NCBI RefSeq assembly: GCF_051954455.1
Contig: NZ_JBQCHS010000030.1
Span: forward strand, 1 to 64,000
Origin: Pseudolysinimonas sp051954455
GTDB lineage: Bacteria > Actinomycetota > Actinomycetes > Actinomycetales > Microbacteriaceae
Direction: 5' to 3'
DNA: 64,000 nucleotides
In this document: in pieces, positions 26,001-34,578 of the stretch
Layout: the number at the start of each line of letters is the position of its first letter
How positions within the stretch are numbered: the first letter of the stretch is position 1
Position numbers and translations under genes: made by a program
The notes under the pieces: model-generated
Database searches by the model: none
What the model saw: only the letters and a program-made list of their open reading frames with translations
Told to the model about the DNA's origin: nothing

Positions 26001-27215
26001 TCATCGCATCGTGTCGGCCAGCGCGGCGAGCCGGGCCGTGGCCTCCTCGAGCACCTCGGTGCGCTTGCAGAACGCGAACCGCAGCAACGACCGCGCGGGG
26101 CGTCGATGCTCCGGGCGGATGAACGCCGTGACGGGGATCGCGACGACGCCCGCCAGCTCGGGCAGCCGCCGGCAGAGCTCGACGGCGTCGTCGGAGCCCA
26201 GGGGTGCGGCGTCGGCGATCACGAAGTAGGAGCCGCGCGGCCGGGCGACCGCGAATCCCGCCGCACGGAGTCCCTCGCTCAGCAGGTCGCGCTTCGACCC
26301 GAGTGTCGCCGCCGCCTGCGTGAAGAACGAGGTCGGCATCCGAAGACCGGCCGCGATCGCGGGCTGGAACGGCGCCGCGTTGACGTAGGTGAGGAACTGC
26401 TTGACCGCGAGGATCGGCCCGAGCAGAGCGGGCGGGGCGACGACCCAGCCGACCTTCCATCCCGTCGTCGCGAAGGTCTTGCCGCCGCTCGAGATGGTGA
26501 CCGTGCGCTCCCGAGCGCCGGGGAGCGTGCTGATCGGGATGTGCGCGGCGCCGTCATAGGTGAGGTGCTCGTAGACCTCGTCGGTGACGATGAGCGCGTC
26601 GTGTCGGTGCGCGAGCTCCACGATGAGCTCGAGCGTCGCCCGGTCGAGCACCGTGCCGGTCGGATTGTGGGGGCTGTTGACGAGGATCACGCGGGTGCGG
26701 TCGGTCACGGCGGCGCGGAGCTCGTCGTGGTCGGGCGCGAAGTCCGGCCAGCGCAGGGCGACGCCGACGTGCCGCCCGCCGGCGAGCGCGATCATGGCGC
26801 CGTACGAGTCGTAGAACGGCTCGAACGTGACGACCTCGTCGCCCGGTTCGAGCAGCCCGAGGAGCGCGGCGGCGATCGCCTCCGTCGCGCCGGCCGTGAC
26901 GAGGACCTCGGTGTCGGGGTCGGCGGCCGCCGCCTCGCCGTAGAAGCGGCGCTGGTGCTCGGCGATCGCCTCGCGGAGCACCGGCATCCCGATGCCCGGC
27001 GGGTACTGGTTGAGACCGTCGTCGATCGCCCGCTTGGCGGCGTCGAGGACCTCGCGCGGTCCGTCCTCGTCGGGGAACCCCTGACCGAGGTTGATCGCCC
27101 CCTTCGCGACGGCGAGCGCCGACATCTCGGCGAAGATCGTGGAACTCATCCGGCCGGCGTCGTCGAGCAGCATCGCGCCGCGGGCGGCTCGCGACCAGGC
27201 TCCGGTGACCGTCAC
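26001..27215 (-). CDS. PLP-dependent class I aminotransferase
   Basis: 404 residues of fold-type I. VLVTAGATEAIAAAL (cofactor phosphate region), NSPHNPTG (about 175), VTDEVYEHLTYD (Asp and Tyr contacts) and SSGGKTFATTGWKVGW with the Schiff-base Lys (about 245) are all present, as is a late Arg (RFAF). It resembles N-succinyldiaminopimelate aminotransferase and kynurenine/methionine aminotransferases; substrate is not decidable. GTG 27215 is chosen because TATCGT (27223-27228) lies seven bases upstream; GTG 27224 is the alternative. Confidence 0.9.
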   Translation of the reverse strand: MTVTGAWSRAARGAMLLDDAGRMSSTIFAEMSALAVAKGAINLGQGFPDEDGPREVLDAAKRAIDDGLNQYPPGIGMPVLREAIAEHQRRFYGEAAAADPDTEVLVTAGATEAIAAALLGLLEPGDEVVTFEPFYDSYGAMIALAGGRHVGVALRWPDFAPDHDELRAAVTDRTRVILVNSPHNPTGTVLDRATLELIVELAHRHDALIVTDEVYEHLTYDGAAHIPISTLPGARERTVTISSGGKTFATTGWKVGWVVAPPALLGPILAVKQFLTYVNAAPFQPAIAAGLRMPTSFFTQAAATLGSKRDLLSEGLRAAGFAVARPRGSYFVIADAAPLGSDDAVELCRRLPELAGVVAIPVTAFIRPEHRRPARSLLRFAFCKRTEVLEEATARLAALADTMR

Positions 27216-27222
27216 CTCTGTC

Positions 27223-27228
27223 ACGATA
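27223..27228 (-). promoter_or_regulatory. -10 box, leaderless type
   Basis: Minus-strand TATCGT seven bases before the GTG at 27215. The 209-base divergent region 27216-27433 otherwise holds only the inverted repeat at 27313-27369 and the lipoprotein -10 box. Confidence 0.4.
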
Positions 27229-27312
27229 CGCGCGGGGAAGGACGCGGCGGCGAGGCGAGCCGGGCGGGTGCGCTGCTGCGGCGCGGGCGGCCTCGGCGTG
27301 CTGTCGCCGCGT

Positions 27313-27369
27313 CGAAACGTCGCAAAGTGCTGCCGACGCCGGTTCAGAACAGCATTTCGCGACGTCTCG
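27313..27369. repeat. 20-bp imperfect inverted repeat
   Basis: 27313-27332 matches the reverse complement of 27350-27369 at 17 of 20 positions, with a 17-base loop. It lies in the divergent region between the aminotransferase and lipoprotein genes. It may be an operator, an RNA hairpin or a remnant of a small element. Confidence 0.6.
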
Positions 27370-27421
27370 ATGGCGGCACCCGGTCTGTGGACGACTCGGA
27401 CGCTGAGCCGCGCTCGTGTCG

Positions 27422-27427
27422 TACCGT
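27422..27427 (+). promoter_or_regulatory. -10 box, leaderless type
   Basis: TACCGT six bases before the ATG at 27434, with no Shine-Dalgarno site. Confidence 0.5.
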
Positions 27428-27433
27428 CGATGC

Positions 27434-27976
27434 ATGCGGATCGCGGCCATCGCCCTCGTCGCCGCGGCGGCGCTGGTGCTGACCGGCTGCACGCCGGGTG
27501 CGCATCCTTCGGCGACGCCGTCACCGAAGGCGACTCCGGTGTTCCGGTCGGATGCGGAAGCGCTGGCGGCAGCAGAGAAGGCGTACAAGTCCTACTTGCG
27601 GGTGTCGGACTCCGTCGCGGCCTCAGGTGGCGCCGACCCCAATCGTCTGGCGCCCTACGTGACGACCAGACGACTCAAAGTCGAGAGAGAAGGCGCCAAG
27701 CTTCTTCAAGATCGAAAGCTCCATCTGGTCGGCACCACAACCGTTTCTCACTCGCAACTACAACAAGTCGTGGGCGGACCCACTACGCGTGTGACCTTCT
27801 ACACCTGCTGGGACGTCTCGGCCGTCCGTGTGCTGGACGCGAACGGCACGGATGTGACGCCTACGTCGCGCAAAGACAAGACGACCCTGGAGGTGCAGAT
27901 GGTCACACGAGGGACCGGCGGCTCACTCCTCCTCGATTCGGATTCTCCGTGGTCAGGTGGATCCCTGTGCTCGTAG
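27434..27976 (+). CDS. Hypothetical lipoprotein
   Basis: 180 residues. The signal peptide MRIAAIALVAAAALVLTGC ends in an LTGC lipobox with Cys19, so the protein is probably diacylated and surface-anchored. A Pro/Ser/Thr linker follows, then a helical start (ALAAAEKAYKSYLRVSDSVA) and a strand-rich domain, similar to many actinobacterial lipoproteins that sit before PKD-like genes. Function is unknown. Codon use is less GC-rich than in neighbouring genes, notably at 27640-27780, suggesting recent acquisition. Its 3' end overlaps the next gene by 28 bases. Confidence 0.75.
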   Translation: MRIAAIALVAAAALVLTGCTPGAHPSATPSPKATPVFRSDAEALAAAEKAYKSYLRVSDSVAASGGADPNRLAPYVTTRRLKVEREGAKLLQDRKLHLVGTTTVSHSQLQQVVGGPTTRVTFYTCWDVSAVRVLDANGTDVTPTSRKDKTTLEVQMVTRGTGGSLLLDSDSPWSGGSLCS

Positions 27977-28764
27977 TGGCGGCCCTGATAACGAGTGCTT
28001 TGATCGGTGCCGCACCTGCATCTACGGCGTGCTCCGACGCGGCGCGAGCGTCTGGACTCTGTGTCGATGGCACGGGAGCAGGAGACCACGTCGAGGTTCG
28101 CGTCTCCGACAGTTCAGGTGGTCGAGCTAACGGAAGGAGCAGCAATCGGGGTGGGCCCGGAACTGGAGCTTCGCGTGATTCAGGGCCCACGAGTCCCGGT
28201 ACACCGCCAGCCCCACCCTGCGCCGCTCTCGGGCTCTGCCGGGAGGACTTCACCGTCACCGTCCCCGGGGACGGCGCCAGCCCCATCACGCTGAACGACA
28301 TCGCGTCGTTCCGGCCCGCGCCGGGGACGGACCACATGGAGCCAGACGGCTGGGCGGTCGCCGGGCTCGACACCAACTTCTACGCCGTCGCGCCGTCGCA
28401 GATCGTGCCCGGCACGTTGCTCGGTCGGCCCGCCGAGGTTCGGTTCACCGCGGTCGGCTTCCACTGGGACTACGGCGACGGCACCTCCGCGAGCCGGCGG
28501 ACCGCGGGGTGGACCTGGCAGCAGCTCCGGACGCCCGAGTTCGGCCCCACGCCGACCAGCCACGTCTACTCCCGCGTCGGCGAGTACACGATCCGGCTGC
28601 AGATCGACTACCGCGCCGAGTACCGCTTCGATGCGCCCGACTTCGTGCCGATCTCCGGCACCATCGCGCTGCCGGCCAACGACCTGCACATCACGGTGGG
28701 CGACGCGAAGACGGTGCTCGTCAACCGCGACTGCGCGGCCGACCCGCACGGGCCCGGTTGTTGA
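27949..28764 (+). CDS. Secreted PKD-like protein
   Basis: 271 residues. An N-terminal signal sequence (MVRWIPVLVVAALITSALIG) is followed by a Gly/Ser/Pro-rich low-complexity stretch (about 48-85) and a PKD-like beta-sandwich. Its hallmarks are FHWDYGDGTSA (about 165-175), SHVYSRVGEYTIRLQIDY and a terminal disulfide candidate (NRDC...GPGC). Such domains bind surfaces or other proteins. GTG 27949 overlaps the lipoprotein gene; GTG 27967 is an alternative that would shorten the signal. The pair forms an operon. Confidence 0.78.
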   Translation: MVRWIPVLVVAALITSALIGAAPASTACSDAARASGLCVDGTGAGDHVEVRVSDSSGGRANGRSSNRGGPGTGASRDSGPTSPGTPPAPPCAALGLCREDFTVTVPGDGASPITLNDIASFRPAPGTDHMEPDGWAVAGLDTNFYAVAPSQIVPGTLLGRPAEVRFTAVGFHWDYGDGTSASRRTAGWTWQQLRTPEFGPTPTSHVYSRVGEYTIRLQIDYRAEYRFDAPDFVPISGTIALPANDLHITVGDAKTVLVNRDCAADPHGPGC

Positions 28765-28867
28765 GCGCTTGTTATGGCGTGCGGAAGTAGGCTCCCAGCG
28801 CCGGCTTATTCAACGTTCAGCTAGGGGATGGATGCTGGCGGAGCTCGCGAAAGGAGCAGCCACACAG

Positions 28868-30556
28868 ATGTCCGACCCCACGCACACGCCCGACGACCAC
28901 GAGAAGGCCGACCAGCCCGAGGTCCCGGCCGCGGACGGAACTCCGACCTCCGACGCCCCGACGTCGGATGCTCCCGCCGGCGGCAGCGCCGACTCCGCAG
29001 GGGCGATGACCGAGAGCGCGACCGGCTCGGCGACCGACTCCGAGCCCCCGGCCTCCACCTACACGGGTCCGACGGCCTCCGCACCCGACGCCTTCGCGGC
29101 GCCGCATCCTGACCAGCAGCCGACCGCCCAGTACCCGTCCGCTCCTCTCGCAGGGTCGCACCCGGCTCCCTCCGGTCCGCCGATCTCCACGACTCCCGGC
29201 ACCGCGCACCCCGGCATCGCCGGCGCTCCGGCTCCGGGTCCGACCGCCGGAGGCACCGGCGCCGCGACGGCCACGAAGGACAAGAAGCGCTCCCTCGCGG
29301 TCCCCGTCGTCATCGCGCTCGTCGCCGGTGCGCTCGTCGGCGGCGGCTCCGCGGCCGGTGTCTCGGCCCTCATGAACCACAACGGGTCGACCGGGGCCAC
29401 GACGAGCTCCGGCTCACCGCAGACCATCACGATCAACGACACCGGTGACGTCAACGCGGTCACCGCGATCGCCAAGAAGGCCGGACCCTCGGTGGTGACG
29501 ATCAACGTCAGCGCGGGCCAGTCGGCCGGCACGGGGTCGGGCGTCGTCCTCAGCTCCGACGGCTACGTGCTCACCAATACCCACGTCGTCACCCTCGACG
29601 GGGAATCCGGCAGCGGATCGGTCGAGGTCACCACCTACGACGGCAAGCTCTACAAGGCGAAGGTCATCGGCACCGACCCCATCGTCGACCTCGCGGTGAT
29701 CAAGCTGCAGGATGCGAGCGGCCTCACCCCGATCGAGTGGGGCGACTCCGCGAAGCTCAACGTCGGCGACCGGGTCGTCGCGATCGGGGCCCCGCTCGGT
29801 CTCTCCAACACCGTGACCGACGGCATCGTCAGTGCGCTCAACCGCAGCATCCAGATCCAGTCGTCCGCGGCGCCCAACAACGGCGGCGACCAGTCGAGCC
29901 CGAACGGCAACGGCGGCAACGGCCCGTTCAACTTCTGGAACTTCGGTAACGGCGACGGCAGCAACGGGAACGGCAACGGGAACGGGAACGGGAACGGGAA
30001 CGGGAACGGCGGCAGCGTCCAGGGCCAGGGGAACCAGATCTCGCTCCCGGTGATCCAGACCGACGCGGCGATCAACCCCGGCAACTCCGGCGGGGCGCTC
30101 GTCGACGACGCCGGTCGGCTCGTGGGCATCAACGTCGCCATCGCCAGCACCGGCAGCACCGACACCTCCGGCCAGTCCGGCTCCATCGGCGTGGGCTTCG
30201 CCGTGCCGGCGGACCTCGCGCACCGGATCGCCGATGAGATCCGCAAGACCGGCAAGGGCACGCACGGTCTGCTCGGCGCGTCGGTGCAGGACGCCACCGC
30301 CGACAACAGCTCGACGGTCGGGGCGATGATCGCGAGTGTCACGGGCAGTGGCGCGGCGGCCTCCGCCGGTCTGCAGAAGGGCGATGTCGTCACGGGCATC
30401 GGCGCGCAGGGCGGTCCGACCATCCCCATCACCTCGAGCACCGACCTGACGGCGCAGGTGCGCTACTTCGCCCCGGGCACCAAGGTGACCATCACCTACA
30501 TGCGCGACGGCAAGGCCGCGACGGCGAACGTGACCCTCGGCACCCTCTCCAGCTGA
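28868..30556 (+). CDS. HtrA/DegP-family trypsin-like serine protease with PDZ domain
   Basis: 562 residues. Residues 1-135 are a disordered Pro/Ala/Ser/Thr cytoplasmic tail, then KKRSLAVPVV starts one transmembrane helix (about 140-162). The extracellular protease domain (about 195-450) has the triad His in LTNTHVV, Asp in DPIVDLAVI and Ser in NPGNSGGAL; a PDZ domain follows (about 465-560). An Asn-Gly repeat sits in a loop before the catalytic serine. It probably degrades damaged envelope proteins. AGGAG 11 bases upstream supports ATG 28868; ATG 28832 is possible. Confidence 0.93.
   Translation: MSDPTHTPDDHEKADQPEVPAADGTPTSDAPTSDAPAGGSADSAGAMTESATGSATDSEPPASTYTGPTASAPDAFAAPHPDQQPTAQYPSAPLAGSHPAPSGPPISTTPGTAHPGIAGAPAPGPTAGGTGAATATKDKKRSLAVPVVIALVAGALVGGGSAAGVSALMNHNGSTGATTSSGSPQTITINDTGDVNAVTAIAKKAGPSVVTINVSAGQSAGTGSGVVLSSDGYVLTNTHVVTLDGESGSGSVEVTTYDGKLYKAKVIGTDPIVDLAVIKLQDASGLTPIEWGDSAKLNVGDRVVAIGAPLGLSNTVTDGIVSALNRSIQIQSSAAPNNGGDQSSPNGNGGNGPFNFWNFGNGDGSNGNGNGNGNGNGNGNGGSVQGQGNQISLPVIQTDAAINPGNSGGALVDDAGRLVGINVAIASTGSTDTSGQSGSIGVGFAVPADLAHRIADEIRKTGKGTHGLLGASVQDATADNSSTVGAMIASVTGSGAAASAGLQKGDVVTGIGAQGGPTIPITSSTDLTAQVRYFAPGTKVTITYMRDGKAATANVTLGTLSS
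29963..30010 (+). repeat. Hexanucleotide tandem repeat inside the HtrA gene
   Basis: Eight units of AACGGG or AACGGC encode Asn-Gly repeats. The six-base unit keeps the reading frame, so copy changes would alter only loop length. Confidence 0.9.
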
Positions 30557-30572
30557 GGTCGCGCGGCACGAC

Positions 30573-30602
30573 GAACGGGGGCTCGGCGACGGGCCCCCGT
30601 TC
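30573..30602 (+). terminator. Terminator after the HtrA gene
   Basis: A 10-bp stem, GAACGGGGGC with GCCCCCGTTC, and a 10-base loop, 16 bases after the stop codon. No U tract follows. Confidence 0.75.
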
Positions 30603-30662
30603 CGCTGTGCGCGTCCGGGCGGCTGATAGCGTCGGAGTCCGATCCACGAGAGCGAGGCCCTC

Positions 30663-31709
30663 ATGGCGGCGACGCCCGACGACCATCCCGGCGTCTCGTA
30701 CGTGATGCCCGTGCTGAACGAGGCGGACTACATCGAGGCCGCGGTCGCGAGCATCGTGGCGCAGCAGTACCCGGGCGAGTGGGAGCTGGTGCTCGCCGTC
30801 GGCCCGTCGACCGACGGCACCGACGCGGTCGTCGCGCGGATCATGGCCCAGGATGCGCGCATCCGGACCGTGCAGAACCCGGGGATGGACATCCCGATCG
30901 GGCTCAACCGCGCGATCGAGGCCAGTCGGCATCCGATCATCGTGCGGGTCGACGCGCACACGCAGCTCGCCGACGGGTACACCGCGCGCGGCGTCGCCGA
31001 CCTCGCGCGCACCGGCGCCGCCAGCCTCGGCGGGATCATGTACGCGACCGGCAGGCCCGGCTTCCAGGCGGCCGTCGCCCGCGCCTACAACAGCCGGTTC
31101 GGTCTCGGTGGCGGCGCCTACCACGGTGATCACGCCGTCGAGGGTCCGGCGGAATCCGCCTACATGGGCATCATGCGCGCCGACGTCCTGCGCGAGGTCG
31201 GCGGCTTCGACGAGACGCTCCGCCGCGGCGAGGACTGGGAGCTGAACTTCCGGCTCCGGCAGGCCGGCCACTTAGTCTGGCTCGACCCGCTGCTGCGGGT
31301 CACCTACTGGCCGCGCAACACCTGGCGCAAGCTCGCGCGGCAGTTCGTCGCGACCGGGATCTGGCGGGGGGAGCTGGTGCGCCGGCTCGGCGGGCGCAAC
31401 CCGCTCCGCTTCTTCGCGCCGCCGGTCCTCGTCATCAACGTCGTCCTCGCGTTCGTCGCGATCCCGCTGCACGCCACCGGCCTCCTGCACGACTGGTGGG
31501 GCTGGGTGCTCGCGCTCGTCTACGTGCCGCCCGTGCTGTACCTGGGCCTGCTCGCCGTCGCCGCCATTCGTCAGGGCGGCGGTCTGCTCGACTGGCTGCG
31601 ATTCGCGCTCGCGACGGCGACGATGCACCTGAGCTGGGGCGTCGGGTTCCTGATCGGGGTGACGCGCGGGGCGCGGGATGCGGTGGATCGGTCGCGGACC
31701 GAGTCGTAG
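30663..31709 (+). CDS. Membrane glycosyltransferase, GT2 (ExoA-like)
   Basis: 348 residues. The GT-A catalytic domain (about 10-235) shows VSYVMPVLNEADYIEAAV, the metal-binding DxD-like IVRVDAHT (about 100) and RRGEDWELNFRLRQAG, the ED...RxRxxG acceptor region. Three hydrophobic helices follow (about 255-325). It resembles ExoA-type transferases that build surface polysaccharides on lipid carriers. It opens the surface-polymer region and lies convergent to the tandem TagF-like gene. Donor and acceptor sugars cannot be read from the sequence. ATG 30663 has a weak GAGG upstream. Confidence 0.88.
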   Translation: MAATPDDHPGVSYVMPVLNEADYIEAAVASIVAQQYPGEWELVLAVGPSTDGTDAVVARIMAQDARIRTVQNPGMDIPIGLNRAIEASRHPIIVRVDAHTQLADGYTARGVADLARTGAASLGGIMYATGRPGFQAAVARAYNSRFGLGGGAYHGDHAVEGPAESAYMGIMRADVLREVGGFDETLRRGEDWELNFRLRQAGHLVWLDPLLRVTYWPRNTWRKLARQFVATGIWRGELVRRLGGRNPLRFFAPPVLVINVVLAFVAIPLHATGLLHDWWGWVLALVYVPPVLYLGLLAVAAIRQGGGLLDWLRFALATATMHLSWGVGFLIGVTRGARDAVDRSRTES

Positions 31710-31743
31710 CGGGAACCGGTTGGTCGAGATCAGGTCTCCGTGG

Positions 31744-31770
31744 CGCTGATGTCGACACGTTCGATCAGCG
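31744..31770. terminator. Short hairpin between convergent genes
   Basis: CGCTGAT (31744-31750) pairs with ATCAGCG (31764-31770). The right arm includes the stop codon of the minus-strand TagF-like gene. It is weak on its own. Confidence 0.35.
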
Positions 31771-34512
31771 GAGCCAGCCCTCCGCGATCAGGCGCTCGAC
31801 GACGCGCTCCCCGGCGCGTCCGTCGTCGAAGGGGGTGAAGCGGGTCTTCCAGTCGGCGCGTCGATCTGCGAACTCCGGCGCGCCACCCGCGGCGTCGACG
31901 AGCGCGCCGTGGAGCTCCTCCCGGGTGGAGATCACCGGTCCGGGCGCCTCGGCGAGCAGGTCGAAGTAGAACCCGCGGAGGTCCTCGCTGTAGTGGGCGA
32001 GGTCGGGGGTGAAGAAGATCATCGGCTTGCCGGTCGCGGCGAAGTCGAACATCGACGACGAGTAGTCGGTGACCAGCACGTCGGCGACGAGCAGCAGCTC
32101 GGCCATGCTCGGGTAGCTGGTCACGTCCAGCAGCCGGTCACCCACGACGTCCTGCCCGTAGCGCAGCGTGCGCGAGTGGCCCCGGACGAGGAGGACGTGA
32201 TCCGGCCCGAGCTCGTCGGCGAAGCGCGCGAGGTCGAGATAGTCGACCATCTCGGTGCGGTCGTCGCGCCAGGTGGGCGCGTACAGGACGGCGCGTGCGC
32301 CCGCGGGGACGCCGAGCCGGCTCCGCACCTCCCCGGCGCGGCCCGACTGCGCGAACACGTCGTTGCGCGGGTAGCCGGTCTGCCAGATCGGATTCTCGAC
32401 GGCGTACGCCCGCCGGAAGATCTCGGCGCTGTAGGGGTTCTGAGCGAGCAGCGCGTCCCATCGGCCGCGTTCCCGCAGCACCGCGAGGCGGGTGCGGATT
32501 CCGCGCACCCCGCTCCGGGCGCGGTCGAGGGCCAACCGCTTCAGCATGGTCCCGTGCCAGGTCTGCAGCACGTGCTGCCCCTCGCGGCGCCGGTAGCGCT
32601 TGCGGAGCCAGTCGTTCACGACGAGCACCCGCGCCGTCGCGCGGACCCTCCACCACTCCCGCGAGCCCTCCACGATCGCGACGCCGCCCTCCGGCACGGC
32701 GACCGAACGGTCGACGATGCTCCAGTAGCGGGCGGTCCCGGGCCGGGAGGTCGCCAGCGCGTCGGCGACGCCCCCCGGATTGTCGGCGGTGCTCTGCCCG
32801 TAGAAGCTCTCGAGGAACACCGCGTCCTCGAGCGGCCGGCGGTCGCGGCGGTAGGCCCTCTCGAGCGCCCGCTGTGCCGCCGGCCCGCGCTCGTCGTCCT
32901 CCAGAGGTGGTGCGATGCGCACCACCAGGCCGCCCCCGGCGACCACGACCCGCGCGCGGAACAGTGGATGCCGCAGCTCGGCGGGCGGCTCCGACTCCAC
33001 CGCGACGCGCGTGCTGACGGGCGCGCCGTCGGCGGCGGCGAGACCCAGCCGGTAATCGCCCGACGGCAGCGCGAGCGGACCCGAGCCCCACCGCGCGCCG
33101 AGCAGCGGGAACGCGCCGTCGTCCTCCGCGACCCGCGAGCGTGCTCCTTCGAGCGAGAGCGGCCCGTCGTGCGCGACGGTCACCCGGAGCCGGTCGCCGT
33201 CGAAGGCCAGATCGGTGACGACGGGCCGCGGGGTCGGCGGCTCGCCCCGGTCGATCCCGTCGGCGGTCGCCCCGGGAACGGCGACGCGGGCGAGGATCTC
33301 CGCGAGCACCCGCTCGGTCGCGCGGCCGTCGAGCCGGTCGACGTGCTCGTCGCGCAGCCAGCGCACCCGTGTCGTGTCGGCCGGCGCGTCGAGCCGGTCG
33401 AGCACGTTCGCCCAGGTGGTCACGTAGTCGCCGCCGGTCAGCTCCCGGTAGTTCTGGTAGAGGCCGCGGCTCTGCGCGTAGAGCTCGACGTCGGGGGCGA
33501 AGAACACGACCCGGCCGCGATCGGGGGCGGCGCCGACGGCGTAGTCGTAGGCGATCGAGGAGTAGTCGGTCACGAGCGAGTCGATGGCGGGCAGGGCGGG
33601 CGTGATCTCGGGGAGCACGGCGGGCGACAGCATCCGCACCCTGTGCGACACCGCCGGCCCGCGCGCGTAATCGCCGGCGCCGAGCGGATGCGTCCGCACC
33701 AGCAGCACGGCATCCGTCCGCTCCAGCCAGGCGGCGATCGCGTCCCAGTCGCGGGCGGAGGGCGCGCCCGGGTCGCTGAGCCCGTCGCGCCAGGTCGGCG
33801 CGTAGAGGACCAGACGCGCAGCGCTCGGCACGGGTCCGACGGCGTTGACGATGCGGTCCCGCGCGCTCGCGGCGCGTTCCTCCGCGCTCCCGATCAGCAG
33901 CGCGTCGTCGCGCGGGTCGCCCGTCACGACGACGGCGTCGTCGCGCACGCCGAACGCCGAGCGGATGCGGTCGGCGACGAGCTCCGACGCCACGGGGAAG
34001 AGCCCGATGCCCCGGCCGGCGAGGCCGTAGGCGCGGCGCATGATCGACCGGATCATCGGATGGTCGGGCAGCACCGGCAGACGCAGCGCCGCGGGGGAGT
34101 CGAGGTGCAGTTTCTTCAGCGGGATGCCGTGCCAGAGCTGCACGGTGAAGGCGCCGCGCGTGCCGTAGCGGTTGACGTCGCCGAAGCCGTGCGTGACCAC
34201 CGCGACCCGCGCTCGGAGGGTGAGGAGGAATCCGCCCCACCCCTTCTTGGGCTCGGCGTCGAAGCCGAGCCCTCGCGCGACCGCGAGCTCGGCGTCGCTC
34301 GAGGCGAGCCAGACGAGCCGGACGTCCGCGGGCAGCCGCGTGCGGGCCACCCGGTAGAGGGGGAGCGCTCCCTCGCCGACGCCCGTGCCCGATCCGAACA
34401 CCCACAGCCGGGGATTCCTCGGCACGACGAACGAGAGCGCGGCGCCGAGCGCATAGAGGGGCAGCCGGATGAGCTTCGTCGCGTTGCCGGCTGCGAACGT
34501 GAAGCTCGCCAT
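31765..34512 (-). CDS. Tandem two-domain CDP-glycerol glycerophosphotransferase-like protein
   Basis: 915 residues holding two copies of the TagB/TagF GT-B fold. Copy 1 (about 80-430) has LWHGIPLKKLHLDSP, VVTGDPRDD, LVLYAPTWRDG, RTHPLG and SLVTDYSSIAYDYA. Copy 2 (about 545-915) has TWHGTMLKRL, QTGYPRNDVF, VLYAPTWRDD, VRGHSRT and VLVTDYSSSMFDFAATGKP. A beta-rich linker separates them. Both copies keep the His-Gly and TDYSS motifs, so both may be active. The family polymerises poly(polyol phosphate) chains such as teichoic acid. It is divergent from a single-domain relative at 34579. ATG 34512 gives the shortest sensible N-terminus. Confidence 0.9.
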   Translation of the reverse strand: MASFTFAAGNATKLIRLPLYALGAALSFVVPRNPRLWVFGSGTGVGEGALPLYRVARTRLPADVRLVWLASSDAELAVARGLGFDAEPKKGWGGFLLTLRARVAVVTHGFGDVNRYGTRGAFTVQLWHGIPLKKLHLDSPAALRLPVLPDHPMIRSIMRRAYGLAGRGIGLFPVASELVADRIRSAFGVRDDAVVVTGDPRDDALLIGSAEERAASARDRIVNAVGPVPSAARLVLYAPTWRDGLSDPGAPSARDWDAIAAWLERTDAVLLVRTHPLGAGDYARGPAVSHRVRMLSPAVLPEITPALPAIDSLVTDYSSIAYDYAVGAAPDRGRVVFFAPDVELYAQSRGLYQNYRELTGGDYVTTWANVLDRLDAPADTTRVRWLRDEHVDRLDGRATERVLAEILARVAVPGATADGIDRGEPPTPRPVVTDLAFDGDRLRVTVAHDGPLSLEGARSRVAEDDGAFPLLGARWGSGPLALPSGDYRLGLAAADGAPVSTRVAVESEPPAELRHPLFRARVVVAGGGLVVRIAPPLEDDERGPAAQRALERAYRRDRRPLEDAVFLESFYGQSTADNPGGVADALATSRPGTARYWSIVDRSVAVPEGGVAIVEGSREWWRVRATARVLVVNDWLRKRYRRREGQHVLQTWHGTMLKRLALDRARSGVRGIRTRLAVLRERGRWDALLAQNPYSAEIFRRAYAVENPIWQTGYPRNDVFAQSGRAGEVRSRLGVPAGARAVLYAPTWRDDRTEMVDYLDLARFADELGPDHVLLVRGHSRTLRYGQDVVGDRLLDVTSYPSMAELLLVADVLVTDYSSSMFDFAATGKPMIFFTPDLAHYSEDLRGFYFDLLAEAPGPVISTREELHGALVDAAGGAPEFADRRADWKTRFTPFDDGRAGERVVERLIAEGWLR

Positions 34513-34578
34513 TTTCAAAGATCGAGTCTGGCACGATGGGGCGCCTGGCCACAGAACCCGTCCAGGAGGGGATCCGGC

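Noticed and set aside
31909..34578. A very long plus-strand open frame before the single-domain TagF-like gene
   Set aside because: It is the antisense shadow of the tandem TagF gene in GC-rich DNA. The real gene begins at 34579 with AGGAGG.
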